A stretch of 64,000 nt of DNA from SHZL01 sp031362985 (lineage in GTDB: Bacteria; Pseudomonadota; Gammaproteobacteria; Xanthomonadales; SZUA-36): NCBI GenBank assembly GCA_031362985.1, contig JANLTO010000030.1:62001-126000 (forward strand), in the 5' to 3' direction. The notes below the pieces were generated by a model. The model was not told where the DNA came from. It did not search any database and saw only the letters and a program-made list of their open reading frames with translations. Positions within the stretch are counted from its first letter, which is position 1. Every line of letters begins with the position of its first letter. This document shows positions 60,971 to 64,000 of the stretch, piece by piece. Made by a program: the position numbers and the translations under genes.

Positions 60971-62614
60971 TCATATGGATTCGGGCCTTCGTTTTGGGGC
61001 CAGCCCCATACGAATATGAAAAGCTGTGCCAACTCCCGGGTGGGAGTCTACCGTAAGTTCGCCCTGGTTTGCTTCGCACAGTTGCCGGGCAACGTACAGG
61101 CCGAGACCGGAGCCCTCTTTGCGGGTGGTGTAGAACGGCTCGAAAATATCCTGGATGCGCGAAGCGGGAATGCCGGGTCCGTTATCCTCTACCGTAATGA
61201 CGCAGTAGCCCGCGCTTTCGTCCTTGCGCATTCTCAGCTCTGCTCTGGGCGAGCGTTTGACACTGGCATGGTGAACGGTGTTGTCGAGCAACTTCCACAG
61301 GGCTTGATGCAATTGACTCTTGTCGAACACGACATAGGTCTTGCCCACTTCCAGGACGAGATGGAAGTCCAGGTTTTTTGCGGTCTGGGTAGTCTTGAAT
61401 TCGTCCGCCAGGCCCTTCAAAAATGCATTCAGATCCACCGCTTCCGGTCGCGACTGTTCCTGGCGCGATAACTGCAATATATTTTCCACGATGCCGTTCA
61501 TGCGTTTGGACTGATCGAGAATGATGTTGGTCAGGCGCATGTCATTCAGGGTAATGCTGGGAGATTCATCCAGTAGTTGAGCTGCGTGGGTGAGAGCCGC
61601 CAGGGGATTACGGATCTCGTGGGCAATGCTGCCTGACAGCTTGGCCAGGGAGTTGGCTGAAAGCTCCAGCGCCCGCCGCGATATCACGCTCTCGTCATTA
61701 AGGAAAATCAAGGCACCCTGCGATTCCTCACCGGGCATGTTTGCAAATGCCGGGACGACCTGCGCCTGGCTGGTCTCCAGTACAACCGGCTTGATTTCTG
61801 CACCGGGCCCGACCCGCCATTTCTCCAGCGCGCGGTCCAGACGCGGGGAAATGTCAGCCAGCAAAAGTTCTCGCACTTTGGGGCTGCCCAACAAGAACCA
61901 GGCATATTCATTGATCAACTTGATGCGCCGGTTATGATCGACCGCAATAACGCCAGTGCTCATATTGCGGATGATCACGTCATTGATCGTTGTCAGGTCG
62001 GCGATGCGCGTTTCCTGTTTTTCTGCGATCAGGCGATAGTCCCTGGCCCAGAACGCCAACAGGTGGCTCAACAAACAGAAAAGCATCGCGGTGGCGCCGT
62101 ACAGGCCGGCCCGCAGTATTTCGTCAACCACTGGCCCGGATACAGCAGGCGCCAGGGCAGCCTGGGCCAGCATGGAAATGCTGGCCACCGCGGCAAGGAA
62201 CAACGCGAGGCGCAGGGTCAGCAACATGCCAGCCAGCGCACTCGCAAAGGCCAGCAGGATTCCTACTCCGCTGCCGAGCCCGCCGAGCACAAACAACAGT
62301 GCCGAGAGCCACAGGATGTCTGCCAGCAAAGCGTGCCGTGCAAGGCGGTATGCGCTAGCGTGCGCACGGCGCGCAATGAACAATTCAAACGAAGCCAGCA
62401 GCAGGTAACCCAACAGCAGCAGTGCTGCAATGGCTGTGCCGATTGAAGAAAAGGGCTTGTCAGTCAAGCCTGAGGAATTACTTGCCAGCAATAAGAGGGC
62501 GACGACCAGGCGGTAGGCGCCAATATACGTGAGGATTCGGCGCGTCAGAGATTCCGGCAACGGGTGAAGGTTGTCCGGGTCTACTGCATTGCGGTCAATT
62601 CCTGTCGCAGTCAT
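60971..62614 (-). CDS. pilS: Sensor histidine kinase PilS
   Basis: Membrane kinase partner of PilR. 547 residues: six or so N-terminal membrane helices (about 25-195), a PAS domain (about 210-310, with GVIAVDHNRRIKLIN), HisKA with GSIAHEIRNPLAALTHAAQL (phospho-His), and HATPase with VEDNGPGIPASRIQDIF and KEGSGLGLYVARQLC. ATG at 62614. In P. aeruginosa PilS senses pilin in the membrane; the same is expected, not shown, here. Confidence 0.95.
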   Translation of the reverse strand: MTATGIDRNAVDPDNLHPLPESLTRRILTYIGAYRLVVALLLLASNSSGLTDKPFSSIGTAIAALLLLGYLLLASFELFIARRAHASAYRLARHALLADILWLSALLFVLGGLGSGVGILLAFASALAGMLLTLRLALFLAAVASISMLAQAALAPAVSGPVVDEILRAGLYGATAMLFCLLSHLLAFWARDYRLIAEKQETRIADLTTINDVIIRNMSTGVIAVDHNRRIKLINEYAWFLLGSPKVRELLLADISPRLDRALEKWRVGPGAEIKPVVLETSQAQVVPAFANMPGEESQGALIFLNDESVISRRALELSANSLAKLSGSIAHEIRNPLAALTHAAQLLDESPSITLNDMRLTNIILDQSKRMNGIVENILQLSRQEQSRPEAVDLNAFLKGLADEFKTTQTAKNLDFHLVLEVGKTYVVFDKSQLHQALWKLLDNTVHHASVKRSPRAELRMRKDESAGYCVITVEDNGPGIPASRIQDIFEPFYTTRKEGSGLGLYVARQLCEANQGELTVDSHPGVGTAFHIRMGLAPKRRPESI

Positions 62615-62940
62615 TCCACTTCCCTGCCAGCGTGGCGTTCCGATCGGGCACGCACGTCAAAAGTATATCATCCGCATGTTCTGTTCATTCCAGTCTTTGT
62701 CAGACGGGTGGCAAGGGGTGCAGGCAGCATGAACCCGGAATGCCGTGACCGGGAAAGTGTTGCGGTTTTGATTTAAATTCCAATTCAGGGGAAAATGACG
62801 GACTTTGTCGCGGTCCTTGCGGGCTGAGGCTTCAGGTTTAGAGTTGCGTCTTCAAGTTGGGCGTTCAAGTTGGCCTTCAGGTTGGGCCTTCAGGTTTAGG
62901 TTTTGGGTTGGGGTTTTGGGTTGGGGTTTTGGGAGCACTA
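62615..62940 (+). other. pilS-sucC divergent intergenic region, repetitive and G-rich
   Basis: A 326-bp gap between the divergent pilS and sucC. The left 200 bp show no recognisable gene. The right part (62830-62898) carries five imperfect copies of YTTCARGTT (62830, 62850, 62863, 62875, 62888), followed by the G-rich tandem repeat at 62899-62933. No clear sucC promoter hexamers were found by eye. Confidence 0.6.
62899..62933 (+). repeat. G-rich 13-bp tandem repeat, G-quadruplex-prone, overlapping the sucC ribosome binding site
   Basis: GGTTTTGGGTTGG units at 62899-62911 and 62912-62924, and a partial one to 62933. Five runs of three or four G (62905-62907, 62910-62913, 62918-62920, 62923-62926, 62931-62933) are separated by TT or TTTT. 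The last run is the start of GGGAG (62931-62935), the Shine-Dalgarno five bases before the sucC ATG. Confidence 0.85.
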
Positions 62941-64000
62941 ATGAATTTTCATGAATACCAGGCGAAAGCGTTGTTCGCCGACTACGGAATTCCAGTCCCT
63001 GCCGGCATCGTTGCCACCACGCCGGCGGAAGCTGTCGCGGCTGCAAAGGCATTGGGTGGTGACATGTGGGTGGTAAAAGCCCAGGTCCATGCAGGCGGAC
63101 GGGGCAAAGCCGGTGGAGTCAAACTGGCCAAAAACCTGGATGAAGTGCGTGCGGAAGCCAAGCGCATGCTGAACATGAAAATTTCCACCTATCAAACTGG
63201 TGGCCTGGCGTTGCCGGTGAACAAGGTCCTGATCGTGGAAGCCAGCGACATTAGCAGTGAAATTTACCTTTCAGCGCTGGTTGACCGGGTTAACCAGTGT
63301 GTTACGTTCATGGGTTCGGCGGCCGGGGGCGTGGATATTGAACATGTTGCTGCGACCGAGCCGGAAAAGATCGTAACGGTTCAAGTGGACAACACGGCAG
63401 GATTGCAAGCGTTCCAGGCGCGCCAGATGGGATTTGGCATGGGCCTGTCGGCAAAGCAGGTGCAGCAGTTGAGCAAGATCATGTCCGGGATGTATCGCCT
63501 GTTCCGGGACAAGGATCTTACCCTGATCGAAGTCAACCCCCTGGTTATAGACGGCAAGGGTGACCTGCTGGCATTGGACGCCAAGATAAACATGGATGAT
63601 AACGCGCAGTTCCGGCATCCCGAACTGGCTGCCATGCGGGATGAAGCACAGGAGGATCCTACTGAAGTTGCCGCGAGCCGTCACGATCTTAACTACGTAA
63701 CCCTCGACGGCAATATAGCCTGCATGGTCAATGGCGCGGGGCTGGCCATGGCCACCATGGATGTAATCAAACTCAACGGGGGTGAACCCGCCAATTTCCT
63801 GGATGTGGGTGGCGGCTCAAACGCAGCTCGCGTGCGCGAAGCATTCAAGCTGATCCTGTCCAGTGACCGCGTTGAAGCCATACTGGTCAATATTTTTGGC
63901 GGAATCGTGCGCTGTGATGAGATTGCCGAAGGTATCATCGCTGCGGTTGACGAGGTGGGCGTTACCGTACCCGTCGTCGTCAGGCTGGAAGGAACCAACG
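62941..64000 (+). CDS. sucC: Succinyl-CoA synthetase beta subunit (3' truncated by window edge)
   Basis: ADP/GDP-forming succinate:CoA ligase, beta subunit, of the TCA cycle. The first 353 residues are in the window; the family length is about 388. MNFHEYQAKALFADYGIPVP at the start, VVKAQVHAGGRGKAGGVKL (ATP-grasp), LTLIEVNPLVI, and FLDVGGGSNAARVREAFKLI, IFGGIVRCDEIAEGI in the CoA-ligase domain. ATG at 62941 with GGGAG in front. sucD is expected just beyond the right edge. Confidence 0.97.
   Translation, partial: MNFHEYQAKALFADYGIPVPAGIVATTPAEAVAAAKALGGDMWVVKAQVHAGGRGKAGGVKLAKNLDEVRAEAKRMLNMKISTYQTGGLALPVNKVLIVEASDISSEIYLSALVDRVNQCVTFMGSAAGGVDIEHVAATEPEKIVTVQVDNTAGLQAFQARQMGFGMGLSAKQVQQLSKIMSGMYRLFRDKDLTLIEVNPLVIDGKGDLLALDAKINMDDNAQFRHPELAAMRDEAQEDPTEVAASRHDLNYVTLDGNIACMVNGAGLAMATMDVIKLNGGEPANFLDVGGGSNAARVREAFKLILSSDRVEAILVNIFGGIVRCDEIAEGIIAAVDEVGVTVPVVVRLEGTN

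Noticed and set aside
1..64000. CRISPR arrays, tRNA genes, 16S/23S/5S rRNA genes, prophage or transposase genes
   Set aside because: Looked for by eye; no repeat-spacer array, tRNA T-arm with CCA-type end, rRNA conserved block or recombinase/transposase domain was found.

Overview
The window looks like one continuous chromosomal stretch from a gammaproteobacterium. Gene content and order are classically gammaproteobacterial: nrdR-rib-nusB-thiL, lpoA/yraN next to rsmI, a complete dcw cluster ending in ftsZ-lpxC, secA, pilBCD-coaE and pilSR. The type II secretion order G-H-I-J-K-L-M-N-D with a lipoprotein secretin is like the xps operon of Xanthomonadales, so a relative of that order or a nearby marine/environmental lineage is my guess. 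I cannot name the species. MurE carries the DNPR motif of meso-diaminopimelate peptidoglycan, and LpxC implies an LPS-bearing outer membrane.

Layout. (1) 14-7863: type II secretion operon gspG to gspD; E and F presumably lie off the left edge. (2) 8018-11647: a small lipoprotein, a large acidic exported protein of unknown function and a parvulin-type lipoprotein, all envelope-directed and next to the secretion machine. (3) 11657-17405: a compact glycan cluster (Wzm/Wzt-type ABC exporter, two GT2 glycosyltransferases, a methyltransferase, an SDR-fold protein). (4) 17449-19119 ettA (minus), converging on the glycan cluster across a 4 x 14-bp tandem repeat. (5) 19396-26068: glyA, nrdR, ribD, ribE, ribB with a dead GTP cyclohydrolase domain, ribH, nusB, thiL. 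(6) 26138-28395 yraN and lpoA (minus), then rsmI (plus). (7) About 29465-29872: RNase P RNA gene whose P12 helix is a 24-bp perfect hairpin made from a repeat-like palindrome. (8) 30082-46481: mraZ-rsmH-ftsL-ftsI-murE-murF-mraY-ftsW-murG-murC-ddl-ftsQ-ftsA-ftsZ-lpxC, mostly overlapping stop/start, with a sigma-70 promoter and MraZ boxes in front. (9) 46494-51336: a DciA-like gene (minus), M23 peptidase, secA and a stand-alone ThiE-like gene. (10) 51316-62614, all minus: coaE, pilD, pilC, pilB, a truncated pilin relic, pilA, an O-oligosaccharyl ligase, hicA/hicB, pilR, pilS. (11) 62941 to the right edge: 5' part of sucC, preceded by a repetitive, G-quadruplex-prone leader.

How parts work together. 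PilD probably processes both the type IV pilin and the Gsp pseudopilins, because no separate gspO is visible. PilS/PilR probably drive pilA from a sigma-54 promoter seen upstream of it. The ligase beside pilA, together with the C-terminal serine of PilA, suggests pilin glycosylation. The dcw genes are one translationally coupled unit for septal peptidoglycan synthesis.

The observations most worth a second look are the palindromic insertion in rnpB P12 and a related repeat in front of coaE, the 5'-truncated pilin directly behind the pilA terminator, the G-rich sucC leader that contains the Shine-Dalgarno, the degenerate RibB fusion, the SDR protein without its catalytic tyrosine, and the unknown exported protein next to the secretion operon. 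No tRNA, 16S/23S/5S rRNA, CRISPR array, phage or transposase gene was seen.
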